Part shown: in pieces, positions 33,621 to 43,138 of the stretch | Layout of the letters: every line of letters begins with the position of its first letter | Position numbering within the stretch: the first letter of the stretch is position 1 | Origin: LMUY01 sp965199165 | GTDB lineage: Bacteria > Pseudomonadota > Alphaproteobacteria > Acetobacterales > Acetobacteraceae | Direction: 5' to 3' | Assembly: GCA_965199165.1 (NCBI GenBank) | Contig: OZ240681.1 | Location: 2,790,001-2,854,000 of the forward strand | Length of the DNA stretch: 64,000 nt | Notes under the pieces: generated by a model | The model's input: only the letters and a program-made list of their open reading frames with translations | Told to the model about the DNA's origin: nothing | Database searches by the model: none | Made by a program: the position numbers and the translations under genes

Positions 33621-34679
33621 CGGCGCGCGCGGTACCTCGACGTCGTCCAGCCCCTTGTAGCGGTAGATGATGATCGAGCCGACCCAGGCGGCGATGAAGA
33701 CGCCGATGATCAGGAAGCCCAGGCTGTTGAAGTTGTCGTTCAGCGACCCGATGCCGTCCCAGAAGAAGCCGGACAAGCCGAGCTGGTCGGCGACCAGCCC
33801 CAAAGCCTCGATCCCGCCGACCAGCAAGGCCACCACGACGGAGACGAAGGTGATCGTGAGGTTGTAGTACAGCTTGCGGATCGGCTTCACGAAAGCCCAG
33901 TCGTAGGCGCCGAGCATCAGCACGCCATCCGTCGTGTCGATCAGCGACATCCCCGCCGCGAACAAGGCGGGGAACACCATGATGGACCAGATGGAGACGC
34001 CCTGCGCCGCCTCCGTGGCCGAGAGGCCGAGCAGCGCCACCTCCGTCGCCGTGTCGAAGCCGAGGCCGAACAGGAAGCCGAGCGGGAACATGTGCCAACC
34101 CGTGGTGACCAGCCGGAACAGCGGGCGGAACAGGCGTGCCAGCAGGCCGCGGCTGTTGAGCAGGATGTCGAAATCCTCTTCCACGAAGCAGCCGCCACGG
34201 CGCACGTGGCGATAGGTGCGCCAGACCGAGCGCAGGATGATCAGGTTGGCCGCGGCGATGGCGAACAGGAAAAGCGCCGAGACGAGGGTGCCGATCACCC
34301 CGCCCACGCTCCTGAACTGGTCGAAGTGGGTGCTCAGCACCGTGGCGGTCGCCGCCACGCCCGCCGCCGCCAGGATGACGACGGTGGAGTGGCCGAGCGC
34401 GAAGAAGAAGCCGACGCTGACCGGCCGCTTGCCCTCCTGCATCAGCTTGCGCGTGACGTTGTCGATGGCGGCGATATGGTCGGCGTCGACCGCGTGACGC
34501 AGGCCGAACCCGTAGGCCAGCAGCGCCGTGCCGAGGAAGATGGGCTGCTGGTGGAACAGGAGCAGCGCCCATCCCCATACCGCCAGGTTCACCAGGATCA
34601 GCACGCCGTAGAGGCCGAGGAGCCGTCTGCGCAGGCTGTTCGAGCGCTCGTCGAAGATAGCTTGGATCAGGGTCGGCAT
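33615..34679 (-). CDS. NiCoT-family nickel/cobalt transporter
   Basis: 354 residues with eight hydrophobic helices. The signature HAVDADHIAAIDN (H62 to N74) defines the HoxN/NixA/NicT family, and a second motif is LGFDTATE with the preceding FPLGFLFG. It imports Ni2+ or Co2+ across the inner membrane. ATG 34679 has GGGAGA about eight bases upstream. No nickel enzyme is in this window, so the metal served cannot be told. Confidence 0.93.
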   Translation of the reverse strand: MPTLIQAIFDERSNSLRRRLLGLYGVLILVNLAVWGWALLLFHQQPIFLGTALLAYGFGLRHAVDADHIAAIDNVTRKLMQEGKRPVSVGFFFALGHSTVVILAAAGVAATATVLSTHFDQFRSVGGVIGTLVSALFLFAIAAANLIILRSVWRTYRHVRRGGCFVEEDFDILLNSRGLLARLFRPLFRLVTTGWHMFPLGFLFGLGFDTATEVALLGLSATEAAQGVSIWSIMVFPALFAAGMSLIDTTDGVLMLGAYDWAFVKPIRKLYYNLTITFVSVVVALLVGGIEALGLVADQLGLSGFFWDGIGSLNDNFNSLGFLIIGVFIAAWVGSIIIYRYKGLDDVEVPRAPS

Positions 34680-34770
34680 GCCCGTTGTCTCCCATCGAGC
34701 CTCGCCGGTGTCCAGCCGTCGGGCGTCGTTGCCGGGACCGTCGGCAGCCGCCCGTCCCCGCAATTTCGGT

Positions 34771-36117
34771 TCAGCGCAGCCCGAGCCGGGACAGCTTCTT
34801 GATCAACCCGACGCGCGACAGGCCAAGCGAGCGCGCGGCCTCGGACTGGTTGCCGCCGGACGCGGCGAGCGCGTCGGACAGCATGCGGCGTTCGACTTCC
34901 TCGATGGCCTGCGGCAGCGTGGACGGGCGGCCGCGCGCGGGCGCGGGTTCGTCCACCTCGCCTGCCACGAAGCGCAGCAACGCTGCGTCCACGGGCTCGC
35001 CGCCCGGTCCTGCGAGGGCGACGGCGGCTTCGATCACCGCCCGCAATTCGCGCACGTTGCCCGGCCAGTTCCGGCGGCTCAGCCAGCCGAGCGCGTCCGC
35101 GGCGAGCACCGCGCCGGCAGCGGCCCGCCGCGAGAACACGCTGGCCAGCAATGCGATGTCCTCCGGCCGTTCGGCAAGCGCCGGGGTGCGTACCACCATG
35201 CCCTTGAGGCGGTAAAACAGGTCCTCGCGGAAGCTGCCGTCGGCGACCATGGCGTCCAGGTCGCGGTGCGTCGCCGCGACGACCCGCACGTCGGCATGCT
35301 TGGCCACCCGCCCGCCGACCGGCAGGAAGGTGCCCTCCTGCAGGAACCGCAGGAGCTTGACCTGCATGGCGGCCGGCATCTCCCCCACTTCGTCGAGCAG
35401 GAGCGTGCCCCGGTGCGCTGTCTCGACCAGGCCGGGCTGGTCGCGCGTGGCGCCGGTGAAGCTGCCCTTCAGGTGCCCGAACAGCTCGCTCTCCAGCAGG
35501 GTGGCCGGCAACGCCCCGCAATGCAGCGGGATGAACGGACCGCCGGCGCGCGGGCTGCAGCCATGCAGCGCCCGCGCCACCAGCTCCTTGCCCGTGCCGG
35601 TCGGGCCCAGGACCAGCACGCTGATGGTGCTCGGCCCCAGCCGCCGTATCATCGCGCGCAGCCGCACGACCGCGTCGGAACGCCCGATCAGGCCGAGGTC
35701 GTCGGCGGCGACCTGGTCCCGCAGGGCGCGCAACTCCCGATCCAGCGCGGCCTTGCGCAGCGCCCGGTCGACGACGAAGCGCAGCATGTCGGGGTCGACC
35801 GGCTTGGCGATGAAGTCCCACGCACCGGCCTCCGTGGCCTTGAGCGCGAATTCGTGCGCGGCGTGCCCGGTCAGCACCACGACGGGGGTCGGCAGGAAGC
35901 CGGCGATCAGCTCGATGCCGGCGAGCGGGTCCATGCGCGGCGGCATCGACAGGTCGAGCAGGACCAGGTCGGGCTGCGTCTCCGCATAGCGGGCCTGCGC
36001 CTGTTCCGCCGAACCGGCAACGGCGACGCTGTGGCCGAGCCCGCGCAGCCACGCCCCGCCCAGCCGTTGGAACGCCGGCTCGTCATCGACCAGCAGGATA
36101 CGGCCGGGCGGGCTCAC
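34771..36117 (-). CDS. NtrC-type sigma54 response regulator
   Basis: 448 residues from a GTG that overlaps the kinase stop (GTGA). Receiver domain (about 5-118) with acidic pair D11-D12, phosphoacceptor D55 and K105; AAA+ domain (about 143-375) with Walker A GPTGTGKE and Walker B LLLDEVGE; Fis-type helix-turn-helix at the end (QSEAARSLGLSRVGLIKKL). The sigma54-contacting loop reads GSFTGA (218-223) instead of the usual GAFTGA. It is the partner of the preceding histidine kinase. Its targets are unknown. Confidence 0.94.
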   Translation of the reverse strand: MSPPGRILLVDDEPAFQRLGGAWLRGLGHSVAVAGSAEQAQARYAETQPDLVLLDLSMPPRMDPLAGIELIAGFLPTPVVVLTGHAAHEFALKATEAGAWDFIAKPVDPDMLRFVVDRALRKAALDRELRALRDQVAADDLGLIGRSDAVVRLRAMIRRLGPSTISVLVLGPTGTGKELVARALHGCSPRAGGPFIPLHCGALPATLLESELFGHLKGSFTGATRDQPGLVETAHRGTLLLDEVGEMPAAMQVKLLRFLQEGTFLPVGGRVAKHADVRVVAATHRDLDAMVADGSFREDLFYRLKGMVVRTPALAERPEDIALLASVFSRRAAAGAVLAADALGWLSRRNWPGNVRELRAVIEAAVALAGPGGEPVDAALLRFVAGEVDEPAPARGRPSTLPQAIEEVERRMLSDALAASGGNQSEAARSLGLSRVGLIKKLSRLGLR

Positions 36118-37898
36118 GGCGCGCGCGGCAGGCTGAGGGTGAAGCAGGTCGACCATCCAGGCCGTTCCGTCAGCGCGATGCTGCCGCCGCTGGCGGCTGC
36201 GATGCGCGCCACGATCGCCAGCCCGAGCCCGGTGCCACCCGGGCTGCGCGAGACGAAGGGCTCGAAGACCCGCTCCCGCAGCTCGGCCGGAACACCCGGC
36301 CCGTCGTCGCAGACATGCAGCCGCACCTCCGCCGCGTCCCAGTCCGCCTCGACCGCGACCCGGCCGGCCACCGCGCATGCATTGTCGAGCAGGTTGCCCA
36401 TCGCCTGTTCCATGCGGCCCGGGTCGGCCAGCGCCGTCAGCGTGTCCGGCAGGTGGAGCTGGACCGGGCTGGCCCGGCGTGCGGCCAGCCCGCGCACCAG
36501 CGCCGCGAGGTCCGTCGGCGCCGGCACGACCGACCACGGCTTGGCGTAGTCCAGCAGGTCGTCCGCCAACCGGGTGATGCGGCGCACCTGATCGCCGACC
36601 TCCTGCCGGACCTCCGGCGCCGTGGTGGCAACCGCCATCCCGATCACGTTCAGCGGGTTGCGGACATCGTGCGCGACCGTCGTGGCAAGCGCACCCAGCT
36701 CCGCCAGCCGCGCCTGGACCTGGCGTTCGCGCTCCTGGCCGGCCAGGAGCTGCGCCCGGTCCAGGCGCGCCGCCTCCTCGGCGAGCACCAGACCGAGCAG
36801 TTCGGCCACTCGGCGCGGGCCTGGCGGCGCTGCATCCCACCCCTGCTCCAGGGCCGACCGCCATCCGGCATCGGTCTGGCGGCACAGCAGCAGCGGCGCC
36901 GTGCCCGCGCCGCCGGCATCGCCGACCCGCACCTCCACGGTGAGCGACAGGCGCCGCGTCAGCAGGAAGGCCGCGCGGCTGGCCAACTCGGCGCGGTCGA
37001 CGGCCTGGCCGAGCGCAGAGCGCCACGCGGCGAGGTCCTCCGGCGTGACGTTGCCACCGGGATAGACGATGCGTTCCGCCAGGCGGCGGGCGGGGCCGCT
37101 CAGCAGCAGGAAGGCGACGCCGACCTCCAATGCGGTGGCAAAGCGGCTTTCGAGCACGGTGCCGAACGGCAGCAGCGGCAGCGCCGCCACGATCAGACCG
37201 GCCGCGCCGACCAGGAGGGTCCAGCCCAGCGCCCGCCGCGCCCAGGCGTTGGCCAGCAGCAACTGGTAGCGCAGGATGCCGTAGACCAGCAGCACCGGGT
37301 AAAGCGGCAGCCCCAGCAGGGGCCAGGGGGGCATCGGCAGGTCCAGCGCGACGATGGCGTAGCCGGACATGCACAGCAGGCCCCAGGCGCTGGAGACGGT
37401 AACGGCGGCGAGCTGGCGCCGGGCCAGTCCGGTCCAGGCCAGCAGCGCGCGCAGCAACAGCACCTGGCCGGCGCCGGCCAGCACGCCCCAGGCCAGGCTC
37501 GTGCACCAGCCGACCGCATTGGGCACGGCAACGTAGTGCAGCCCGGCGAAAGGGGCGTAGCGGCCCGGCGGCAGCACGACGGACAGCAGCGTGGCCCCTG
37601 TGCCGAGCATATAGGCGCCCGCGATCCAAGGCCGGGCCGCGACGCGGGTGAACGCGGCGGCGAAATGGAAGAACAGCGCCGAGGTGAGCGCGGCGGTCGC
37701 CAGCAGGCTCAGCCCGATCCGCTCGACGCCGGGTCCGAACCAGCTTGGCAGCTCGTTGCCGACGATCCAGACCGCCACGCCCAGCAGGAACAGCGTCAGT
37801 TGGCGCAAGCCGGGCCCGCGGTCGGCCCAGCGCCACAGGACGGCCGCCAGGACGAGGCTGCCGATCAGCGCCAGCGATAGGGCGACGTGGATGGCCAT
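36114..37898 (-). CDS. Membrane sensor histidine kinase
   Basis: 594 residues from ATG 37898. The N-terminal 245 residues form about seven hydrophobic helices with only short loops, so sensing is probably within or near the membrane. A GAF-like stretch (about 250-385) leads to the HisKA helix with H410 (VAHDVRNPLN). The catalytic ATPase domain follows (N box NLLDNACA, G1 DDGPGVP, F FEPF, G2 GGTGLGL). It would phosphorylate the NtrC-type regulator encoded just after it. The divergent DUF4166 gene lies 165 bases away. The signal is unknown. Confidence 0.92.
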   Translation of the reverse strand: MAIHVALSLALIGSLVLAAVLWRWADRGPGLRQLTLFLLGVAVWIVGNELPSWFGPGVERIGLSLLATAALTSALFFHFAAAFTRVAARPWIAGAYMLGTGATLLSVVLPPGRYAPFAGLHYVAVPNAVGWCTSLAWGVLAGAGQVLLLRALLAWTGLARRQLAAVTVSSAWGLLCMSGYAIVALDLPMPPWPLLGLPLYPVLLVYGILRYQLLLANAWARRALGWTLLVGAAGLIVAALPLLPFGTVLESRFATALEVGVAFLLLSGPARRLAERIVYPGGNVTPEDLAAWRSALGQAVDRAELASRAAFLLTRRLSLTVEVRVGDAGGAGTAPLLLCRQTDAGWRSALEQGWDAAPPGPRRVAELLGLVLAEEAARLDRAQLLAGQERERQVQARLAELGALATTVAHDVRNPLNVIGMAVATTAPEVRQEVGDQVRRITRLADDLLDYAKPWSVVPAPTDLAALVRGLAARRASPVQLHLPDTLTALADPGRMEQAMGNLLDNACAVAGRVAVEADWDAAEVRLHVCDDGPGVPAELRERVFEPFVSRSPGGTGLGLAIVARIAAASGGSIALTERPGWSTCFTLSLPRAP

Positions 37899-38063
37899 GC
37901 GTATACCGAAGCTACAACGACGCCGCAAACCTGTATACGAGGTATGCGATCTGTCTATCGCGGCTCTAGGCCAGATCCAGCGAAATCAGGGGTGTATGCG
38001 TCTGCCGCGCGTTGGCACGTCCGATGCGATCCAGCGGGGTATGACCATGTTGGGAGACCACCG

Positions 38064-38702
38064 ATGACACCAGCCCTCGCGCTGACCCGCGTCGCGTATC
38101 AAGATGCGGTACCGCGCCCGCCGGCGGCGCTTGACATCGCCAGCTTGGTGCACGCTGCCGATTGGGCGCGACTTCCTGAAACTTTGCGGCACCGGTTTGC
38201 CGCCGGGCATGCACCGGCGCGCTACTGCGGCGCCATGCGGTTCGAGCGCTCGGCCGTTGGCCTCGCCTTCGCCTGGCTCGCCAAGATGGTGGGCGGCCCA
38301 CTGCCGACGTTTCGCGCCGCCGCGGTGCCGGTCGAGGTGGACGTGCGTCCGGTCGGCGCCGGCGTCGCCTGGTCGCGACGGCTCGGCCTGGCCGTCGTCC
38401 GCTCCGTCAAATCGGCCGGGCCCGCCGGCACCGTGCTCGAACGGACCGATGGCGGGCTTGGCATGGTGCTCGACGTCGGGGTCGAGGACGCAGCGCTGGT
38501 CTTCACCAGCCGCGCCTTCTTCTTCGCGGTCGGACGCTGGCGGGTGCCGATCCCGTCGCTGCTCACGCCTGGGCGCTGCCGGGTCGAGCACCGCGCGGTC
38601 GACGCCGAGCGGTTCCGCTTCACCCTGACGATGACGCATCCGCTTTGGGGGACGACGTTCCGCCAGAGCGGCGTCTTCACCACGGAAGAGGTGCTGCCAT
38701 GA
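38064..38702 (+). CDS. DUF4166 protein
   Basis: 212 residues with no signal peptide. LPETLRHRFAAG near the start, then GGPLPTF and MTHPLWGTTFRQSGVF at the end, match DUF4166, a domain often found beside or fused to short-chain dehydrogenase/epimerase proteins. The start has GGGAGA eight bases upstream. It overlaps the next gene by ATGA, an epimerase-like protein, so they likely act together on an unknown substrate. Confidence 0.75.
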   Translation: MTPALALTRVAYQDAVPRPPAALDIASLVHAADWARLPETLRHRFAAGHAPARYCGAMRFERSAVGLAFAWLAKMVGGPLPTFRAAAVPVEVDVRPVGAGVAWSRRLGLAVVRSVKSAGPAGTVLERTDGGLGMVLDVGVEDAALVFTSRAFFFAVGRWRVPIPSLLTPGRCRVEHRAVDAERFRFTLTMTHPLWGTTFRQSGVFTTEEVLP

Positions 38703-40195
38703 ACGCGGTGTTCGCCATCCTGACCGTCCAGGCGCTGGTCGGCGCGTTCGACAATCTCTGGCACCACGAGCTGGAGGCCAAGCTGCCGCAGCGCATCTCG
38801 GCCCGCTACGAGCTGACGCTGCATGCGGCGCGGGAGGCGATCTACGGCGTGCTGTTCCTCGGGCTCGCCTGGGTGCGGTGGGACGGCATCTGGGCCTGGG
38901 TGCTTGCCGGGCTGCTCGCGGTCGAGATCGTCATCACCCTGGCCGACTTCATCGAGGAGGACCTCACCCGGCGCCTGCCCAAGCTGGAACGCGTCCTGCA
39001 CACCGTCCTGGCGGTGAGTTACGGCGGCTTCGTGGCCGCGCTCGCGCCCGAGATGCTGGTGTGGGCGTTGGCGCCGACCGGGCTGCCGCTGGTCGATCAC
39101 GGCTGGGTGTCGTGGCTGTTCACGGCCTATGCCGCCGGCGTGTTTGCATGGAGCCTGCGCAACTGGATCGCGGTCGCGCGGCTGCACCACGTGGCGCATT
39201 CAGCGCTGCCGGATGCCAGGGTGTCGCCACCGCACGGTCCGGCCGTGCTGGTCACCGGCGGGACCGGGTTCATCGGCCGCGCCCTCGTGCGCAGCCTGCT
39301 CGACGACGGCCGGCGCGTCATCGTCCTCACCCGCGACGCCCGGCGCGCCCAGGCCACCTTCGGCCCGCGCGTCGCCGCGGTGGAGGACCTGGATGCGCTC
39401 GCGGCGGAGACGCCGGTGGCAGCGATCGTCAACCTCGCGGGTGCCAGCATCATCGGCGGGCGATGGACGCCGCGGCGCAAGGCGGTGCTGCTGGGCAGCC
39501 GTGTCGGGACGACCAGGCAGGTCCGCAGCCTTGTCGAACGGCTGGAGACGAGGCCGTCCGTCCTCGTGAGCGCGTCGGCAGTGGGCTTCTACGGCGCGCG
39601 GTTTGATGGTGCCGAACTGGACGAGACGGCGCCGGCACAGCCTGGCCAGTTCCAATCCGACCTCTGCGCCGCATGGGAGCGGGAAGCCAACACGATGCGC
39701 CCGCTCGGCGTGCGCGTCGTGCGGATGCGGTTCGGCGGCGTGCTGGGCCGCGACGGCGGCCTGTATCCGCCCTTGGCCGTGGCCGGCCGGATCGGCATCG
39801 GCGTGATCCTCGGCACCGGGCAGCAGAGCATGCCGTGGATCCACGTCGACGATGCGGTGGCCGCACTCCGCTACGCCATCAGCCATCCGTCGCTGGAGGG
39901 CGCCGTCAACGCGGTCGCGCCGCACTCGGTGTCACAGGCCGCGTTCGCCCGCGCGGTCGCGACGCGCGGCGGCACCGCGATCTGCCTGCGCGTGCCGGCC
40001 GCCGTCATCACCGCCACCGCCGGGGAGGCGGCGACGATCCTGCTTGGCGGCCAGGATGCCACGCCGCGTCAGCTGCTTGCCGCCGGCTTCCGCTTCAAGC
40101 ACGGGACGCTGCGCAGCGCCGTGGCCGAGTTGAACGGCAGGCCTCCGAACCTGCCCGCCGCAGCGCCGAACGCCCTACCGCTCGGCCGGTCATGA
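38699..40195 (+). CDS. Membrane-domain/TIGR01777-type SDR fusion
   Basis: 498 residues. The first 175 residues contain about five hydrophobic helices and acidic loops (DFIEEDLTRRLPKLERV). The second part (about 182-490) is a Rossmann-fold NAD(P)-binding protein with VTGGTGFIGRAL, NLAGASIIGGRW, SASAVGFYG, AAWEREA and MPWIHVDDAV, as in the TIGR01777 epimerase family (sulA/YfcH-like). The fusion places an epimerase-like domain at the membrane. It is coupled to the DUF4166 gene. Substrate unknown. Confidence 0.88.
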   Translation: MNAVFAILTVQALVGAFDNLWHHELEAKLPQRISARYELTLHAAREAIYGVLFLGLAWVRWDGIWAWVLAGLLAVEIVITLADFIEEDLTRRLPKLERVLHTVLAVSYGGFVAALAPEMLVWALAPTGLPLVDHGWVSWLFTAYAAGVFAWSLRNWIAVARLHHVAHSALPDARVSPPHGPAVLVTGGTGFIGRALVRSLLDDGRRVIVLTRDARRAQATFGPRVAAVEDLDALAAETPVAAIVNLAGASIIGGRWTPRRKAVLLGSRVGTTRQVRSLVERLETRPSVLVSASAVGFYGARFDGAELDETAPAQPGQFQSDLCAAWEREANTMRPLGVRVVRMRFGGVLGRDGGLYPPLAVAGRIGIGVILGTGQQSMPWIHVDDAVAALRYAISHPSLEGAVNAVAPHSVSQAAFARAVATRGGTAICLRVPAAVITATAGEAATILLGGQDATPRQLLAAGFRFKHGTLRSAVAELNGRPPNLPAAAPNALPLGRS

Positions 40196-40248
40196 TCACC
40201 GCCGGCAGCACCACCGTCCTGCCCGGAGCTGCCAGCGGCGCGAGCGGT

Positions 40249-40713
40249 TCAACGCGGGGTGGGCATCCCAGGCATCCCCGGCATCGTCATGCCGTTCGGC
40301 ATCGCCGGCATCCCTCCTGGCATGGTTGGGAAGCCCTTGGACATCGACGAGAGCTGCGCCGCCGTCGATTTCGCCGAATCGGCCAACCTGCCGCACAGGG
40401 CTTGCTCGGTGGTCGACGTCTGGCTCGCCATCGACGCGAGCGACATGGCTCGCCCATTGTTCAGCAAGCTGCCAGACTTGCCCGTCGCCTCTGCCGCGGC
40501 AACGCCGTTCTGGTCGGAGGGGGTCGGCAGGCCGGCCAGGCTGGCTTTCTGCGCGTCGACCGCCGCCTGGTCGGCCCAGCCCTTGCCTTGGCAATACTCC
40601 ATGACGCCGACCTGGTTGGCGCCCGCCACCTGTGCCATCTGCATGGGATCGGTCTGCGCGAACGCAGGTCCGGCCAGGAGGAGGACAGCGGCGGGCAAGA
40701 GGATACGGTGCAT
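40249..40713 (-). CDS. Secreted protein with Met/Pro-rich tail
   Basis: 154 residues from the ATG at 40713. A clear signal peptide (about 1-19, AFA-QTD) is followed by a short helical domain with two cysteines (MEYCQGKG and ALCGRLA). The last 24 residues are a low-complexity run of MPGG/MPAMP/MPGMP units. The core looks like pore or lipid-associated small periplasmic proteins but I cannot name it. The tail could bind copper or be disordered. It lies convergent with the SDR fusion gene. Confidence 0.6.
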   Translation of the reverse strand: MHRILLPAAVLLLAGPAFAQTDPMQMAQVAGANQVGVMEYCQGKGWADQAAVDAQKASLAGLPTPSDQNGVAAAEATGKSGSLLNNGRAMSLASMASQTSTTEQALCGRLADSAKSTAAQLSSMSKGFPTMPGGMPAMPNGMTMPGMPGMPTPR

Positions 40714-40850
40714 ACGGGACGCCTTGGTCGTTGTCCCGCGCTTATACACGGATGCAGTCCCGGCGGACACCGCTGCTCGGATCGACGTCGCTTGACACTG
40801 ATCTTCTCCCCCCGATCATGGGATGCCAATAAGAAAAGCCGGAGGGTGCG

Positions 40851-41780
40851 ATGGACGTATTGCAGGGAATGCAGCTCTACGTCCGCGTCGTCCAGGCCGG
40901 CAGCTTCTCGGCCGCGGGTCGTCAGGTCGGGCTTTCCCCGGCGTCCGTGTTCCGCCACATCAACGCACTGGAGGACATGCTCGGCACGCGGCTGCTGAAC
41001 CGCACGAGCCGCAAGCTGTCGATGACGGAGGCGGGGGAGCTTTACGCACGCCGGGTCGAGCACATCCTGGCCGATATCCAGGAGACCCATGCCGAGGTCA
41101 CCCAGCTGCAACTCGTGCCGCGCGGCACCTTGCGGGTGCATTGCCGCGTCTCCCTCGGCGCGCAGCACCTGGCGCCGGCGCTGCCCGGCTTCCTGGCGCG
41201 CTTCCCCGAACTGCGGATCGACCTGCAGCTGGCGGACCGGACGGCCGACCTGGTGCAGGAGAACATCGACGTCGCCATCATCGTCGGCAAGCTGGAGGAT
41301 TCGTCCCTGTCGGTGCGCAAGCTTGCCAGCAGCCCGCGCATCGTCTGCGCCAGTTCGGACTACCTCGCCCGGAACGCCGCGCCGCAGCAGCCGAAAGACC
41401 TGGCACGGCATAATTGCCTCGCATTCCGCTCGGCGCTCGGCCCGCCGATCTGGCGTTTCCTGCGCGAGCAGGAGCTGGAGGAAGTGCGCGTGTCCGGGAC
41501 GTTGCAGGCGGACAACGCGGAGGTGGTCCGCGTGGGCGCCCTTGCCGGCGTGGGCATCGCCATGCTGCCGGAGTGGCTGATCGGCATGGACCTGGCGGAG
41601 GGGCGGCTACAGCCTTTGCTGATGGACTACGAAGCCAGCCCGATCGGCTTCGACAACGGCATCTACGTCGTCACCCAACTGTCACGTCACCGGTCGGTGA
41701 AAGTCCGCCTTTTCCTGGAGTTCTTGGTGGCCTTGTTTCGCGAGCGGCGCAATTGGCGGAGCCGTCCAGCCGCCGCCTAG
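40851..41780 (+). CDS. LysR-family regulator
   Basis: 309 residues. N-terminal helix-turn-helix (about 5-62: FSAAGRQVGLSPASVFRHINALE) and a C-terminal periplasmic-binding-type effector domain (about 90-295). It stands just before the long catabolic run and may control it in response to a pathway intermediate; being on the same strand as the run and not divergent from it makes this uncertain. The stem-loop 40 bases after its stop may separate the two. Confidence 0.92.
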   Translation: MDVLQGMQLYVRVVQAGSFSAAGRQVGLSPASVFRHINALEDMLGTRLLNRTSRKLSMTEAGELYARRVEHILADIQETHAEVTQLQLVPRGTLRVHCRVSLGAQHLAPALPGFLARFPELRIDLQLADRTADLVQENIDVAIIVGKLEDSSLSVRKLASSPRIVCASSDYLARNAAPQQPKDLARHNCLAFRSALGPPIWRFLREQELEEVRVSGTLQADNAEVVRVGALAGVGIAMLPEWLIGMDLAEGRLQPLLMDYEASPIGFDNGIYVVTQLSRHRSVKVRLFLEFLVALFRERRNWRSRPAAA

Positions 41781-41819
41781 CTCCGCTGGAAGCGAAAATG
41801 ACGATCGTCTCCTACACGT

Positions 41820-41844
41820 CATCTTTGCGCCTGGGTCAAAGATG
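41820..41844. terminator. Stem-loop between LysR gene and catabolic run
   Basis: CATCTTTG (41820-41827) and CAAAGATG (41837-41844) form a perfect 8-base stem with a 9-base loop, followed by CTTTCCTGCTT. It may end the LysR transcript or act as an operator ahead of the isomerase gene. Confidence 0.4.
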
Positions 41845-41950
41845 CTTTCCTGCTTGCGAGATTGCACCGACTTAGGCGCGGGACCAATGTCGTGTCTGTC
41901 GAGAATGGCTGCGGGAAACGCGCCGTCCGAGGGAAGGGGAGGTCGAGGTC

Positions 41951-43138
41951 ATGGCGACAGCGACGCGCTGCGTGGTCATGCGGGGTGGTACCAGCAAGGC
42001 CGTATTCCTCAAGGAAGCCGACATCCCGCAGGACGAAGCGGCCCGTCGCGACCTGATCCTCCGCATCTTCGGCTCGCCCGACAAACGCCAGATCGACGGG
42101 TTGGGCGGCGCCGATCCGCTCACCAGCAAGCTGGCGATCATCGGCCCGCCGCGCTCCGACCGCGCTGCGGCCGGAACGCAGCTGACCTACACGTTCGCCC
42201 AGGTCGAGATCGACCATCCCGACGTCGACTACCACAGCCTGTGCGGCAATATCAGCGCCTCGGTCGGCGCCTTCGCCATCTACGAAGGCCTGGTGCAGCC
42301 GCAGTCGCCGGTCACGTCCGTGCGCGCCTTCAACACCAACCTCAACCGCGTCCTGACCATCGAGGTGCCGGTGGAAGGCAACCGCCCGGTCGAGGCCGGG
42401 AACTACACCGTGCCCGGCGTCCCCGGCACGGGCGCCCGCATCCTGATCGACTTCGCGGACACGGCCGGTGGCGCCACCGGCTCGCTGCTGCCCACCGGCC
42501 ACCCTGTCGACCGGCTGGAGGTGGAGGGTTTCGGCCCGATCGACATGTCGCTGGTCGACATCGGCAATGCCCACGTGTTCATCCGCGCGGCCGATCTGGG
42601 GCTGAAGGGCACGGAGACCGCGGCGGAGATCGACGCCAAGCCCGAGTTGCGGGACTTGCTGGAGCGCATCCGCGGCACGGGCGCCGCCCGGATGGGCATG
42701 GTGTCCAGCGCTGCCAAGGCGCGTGGGGAGAGCCCGGCCACCCCGCTGATCGGCATGATCAGCCCACCTGCCGACTACCACGACGCGCTGAACAAGCGGA
42801 CGGTCGAGGCGGAGGAGGTCGACCTCGTCAGCCGCCTGATGTTCATGCAGCAGATGCACAAGACCTACGCCGGGACCAGCACCGTCTGCACCGGTGTGGC
42901 CAGCCGCATCGCGGGGACCATCGTCAACGAGGCGCTGCGGCCGCAGGATGCCGCGCCAAGGCGCAACAGCAACGAGGTCCGCATCGGCCATCCGGCGGGC
43001 GTGATCGAAACCGAGTCGGACGTGCGCCAGACCGAGAACGGCTACACCGTGCATCGCGCCACACTTGGGCGGACGGCCCGTCGCATCATGGAGGGCTACG
43101 TCTTCACCGACGACGCGTCCGTGCGGAGTGCCGCATGA
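41951..43138 (+). CDS. PrpF-family isomerase
   Basis: 395 residues. MRGGTSKAVFL at the start, the DYHSLCGNISASVGAFA segment with the catalytic-type Cys, and a second half with MFMQQMHKTYAGTSTVCTG match the PrpF/methylitaconate isomerase/oxalomesaconate tautomerase family (diaminopimelate-epimerase fold). These move a double bond in di- or tricarboxylic acids. Next to an enoate-reductase-like protein and PrpD-type proteins, an unsaturated branched dicarboxylate is a likely substrate. It overlaps the next gene by four bases. Confidence 0.92.
   Translation: MATATRCVVMRGGTSKAVFLKEADIPQDEAARRDLILRIFGSPDKRQIDGLGGADPLTSKLAIIGPPRSDRAAAGTQLTYTFAQVEIDHPDVDYHSLCGNISASVGAFAIYEGLVQPQSPVTSVRAFNTNLNRVLTIEVPVEGNRPVEAGNYTVPGVPGTGARILIDFADTAGGATGSLLPTGHPVDRLEVEGFGPIDMSLVDIGNAHVFIRAADLGLKGTETAAEIDAKPELRDLLERIRGTGAARMGMVSSAAKARGESPATPLIGMISPPADYHDALNKRTVEAEEVDLVSRLMFMQQMHKTYAGTSTVCTGVASRIAGTIVNEALRPQDAAPRRNSNEVRIGHPAGVIETESDVRQTENGYTVHRATLGRTARRIMEGYVFTDDASVRSAA

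Noticed and set aside
36118..37836. Fusion of the response regulator with an open frame running opposite-phase through the kinase gene
   Set aside because: The kinase frame has all histidine-kinase motifs; the regulator begins at the GTG overlapping its stop.
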